Positions 63,279 through 64,000 of a stretch of DNA of 64,000 bases are shown here, in pieces. The notes beneath the pieces are model-generated. The model saw only the letters and a list, made by a program, of their open reading frames with translations. It was not told the origin of the DNA and ran no database searches. Position 1 is the first letter of the stretch, and the number at the start of each line of letters is the position of its first letter. The stretch is from Mycolicibacter kumamotonensis (GTDB lineage: Bacteria > Actinomycetota > Actinomycetes > Mycobacteriales > Mycobacteriaceae), in NCBI RefSeq assembly GCF_002086285.1, contig NZ_MVHU01000012.1, positions 53,518 to 117,517 on the forward strand, given 5' to 3'. The position numbers were made by a program, and so were the translations under genes.

Positions 63279-64000
63279 ATGTTCGAACAGATCGACCTGC
63301 CCGACCCCGACGCCCTCGCTGAGCTCGACGAGGCCGCGCTGGTGGCAGCGATCGGGGGGTGGGCCCAAGCGGAGTCCGTCGCGGCTTCCCGCCGCCTGGC
63401 GGCGATCGCCGAGCTGATGGGCCGCAAACTCTACGACGACCCAGCGCATTCGAAATGGGCTTGCGACGGCTGGGACGCGGTGGCCTCCGAAGTCGGTGCG
63501 GCTTGCGATGTCAGCCACGGGAAGGCATCCGGGCAGATGTATTTGGCTTCGGCGCTGCGCGAACGTCTCCCCAAGGTGGCCGCCCTGTTCGCCGCCGGAC
63601 AGCTCAACGCCGCTCTGGTGTCCACCATCTCCTGGCACACCACCTTGATCGAAGACCGTCGGGCGCTTGCCGCGGTCGATACCGCCCTAGCCGCCGACGC
63701 CCTGCACTACGGGCCGCTGTCGGCGTTCAAGACCGGGCAGGCCATCGACGCGGTCGTCGAGGCCCACGACCCGCAGGCCCTGCGCCGCAGCCGGCAAAAT
63801 GCCCGCTCCCGCGACCTGGTGGTCGACAAACGCAACACCGACCATGCCACCACCCCGGTGTGGGGCCGGCTGCACGCCCACGACGCCGAAGCACTCGATC
63901 GGCGGCTGATGGCGATGGCGCATAGCGTGTGCGACGACGATCCGCGCACCATCGCCCAACGCCGCGCCGACGCCCTCGGCGCGCTGGCCGCCGGCGGGCA
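63279..64000 (+). CDS. 13E12-repeat family protein (DUF222, HNH-type), 3' end beyond the window
   Basis: The first 240 residues of a DUF222-domain protein of the mycobacterial REP13E12 family. It begins MFEQIDLPDPDALAELDEAA and has the typical KWACDGWDAVASEVGAACDVSHGKASGQMYLASALRERLPKVAALF and SRDLVVDKRNTDHATTPVWGRLHAHDAEALDRRL. A C-terminal HNH nuclease domain is expected after the window. Such genes are repeated in mycobacterial genomes, and in M. tuberculosis they are attachment sites for the phiRv1 prophage. Here it borders the conserved Rv0226c-like block, so it may mark a rearrangement point. Confidence 0.85.
   Translation, partial: MFEQIDLPDPDALAELDEAALVAAIGGWAQAESVAASRRLAAIAELMGRKLYDDPAHSKWACDGWDAVASEVGAACDVSHGKASGQMYLASALRERLPKVAALFAAGQLNAALVSTISWHTTLIEDRRALAAVDTALAADALHYGPLSAFKTGQAIDAVVEAHDPQALRRSRQNARSRDLVVDKRNTDHATTPVWGRLHAHDAEALDRRLMAMAHSVCDDDPRTIAQRRADALGALAAGG

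Noticed and set aside
63279..64000. Insertion sequence or prophage edge at the right end
   Set aside because: The protein is a 13E12-repeat (DUF222) family member. No transposase, integrase or terminal repeat is seen inside the window.

Overview
The window is high-GC actinobacterial DNA, and the gene content points to a non-tuberculous mycobacterium. It carries AftD, FadE5, FabG4, HtdX, LpqI, an aminoglycoside 2'-N-acetyltransferase, R2lox, a PE-PPE-domain hydrolase and a 13E12-repeat protein. From memory of the Mycobacterium tuberculosis map, most of it is collinear (inverted) with the Rv0226c to Rv0267 segment, with several insertions and one duplication. The species cannot be fixed from the sequence alone. 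Genes are tightly packed and no gap between genes exceeds 300 bp. I saw no tRNA, rRNA, CRISPR array or intact insertion sequence.

Region 1 (1-4.7 kb, minus strand) is an acyl-CoA catabolic operon: acyl-CoA dehydrogenase, phosphotransferase-fold protein, short-chain dehydrogenase and an acyl-CoA ligase cut by the window edge. A divergent regulator with fused XRE and TetR DNA-binding domains follows. Region 2 (5.7-12.5 kb) holds a fused 5-oxoprolinase, a siderophore-type binding lipoprotein, PxpB, PxpC and Aac(2'). Region 3 (12.6-22.7 kb) holds a SbtA-type bicarbonate transporter and then a nitrate/nitrite assimilation block. That block contains two NarK-type transporters, a full HemD-winged-helix regulator (NnaR type), a second copy reduced to the winged helix only, a CbiX chelatase, a cupin, and NirBD. 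The HemD/CbiX proteins point to siroheme, the cofactor NirB needs.

Region 4 (22.8-28.9 kb) has an Hsp20 chaperone behind a composite SigH/SigE-like promoter and HspR box, the Sdh1-type succinate dehydrogenase operon, SuhB and a flavin reductase. Region 5 (29-37 kb) is the FadE5, FadA2, FabG4 and HtdX fatty-acid set, with two DJ-1-superfamily genes between. Region 6 (36.8-46.5 kb) has TetR regulators, a PE-PPE hydrolase, LpqI, a 57-residue membrane protein and the arabinosyltransferase AftD. Region 7 (46.6-55.7 kb) has GabD1, TetR-R2lox, a MarR-controlled flavoenzyme operon, a phosphotriesterase-like lactonase and a TetR/MpaB-type oxygenase pair. Region 8 (55.7-60 kb) has an acyltransferase, a DUF3068 protein and a GT-C-like membrane protein. 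Region 9 (59.9-62.3 kb) is an operon of cytochrome oxidase subunit III and IV relatives plus two tandem paralogous membrane proteins, with no oxidase catalytic subunit and a divergent TetR. The right end enters a 13E12-repeat gene.

Two observations stand out. A 16-bp palindrome, STTACYNNNNRGTAAS, occurs at fadE5, at the fadA2/fabG4 divergent promoter and upstream of the tetR at 39.6 kb, suggesting one local TetR regulon. The subunit III/IV operon without a catalytic subunit is the best candidate here for an undescribed membrane system.
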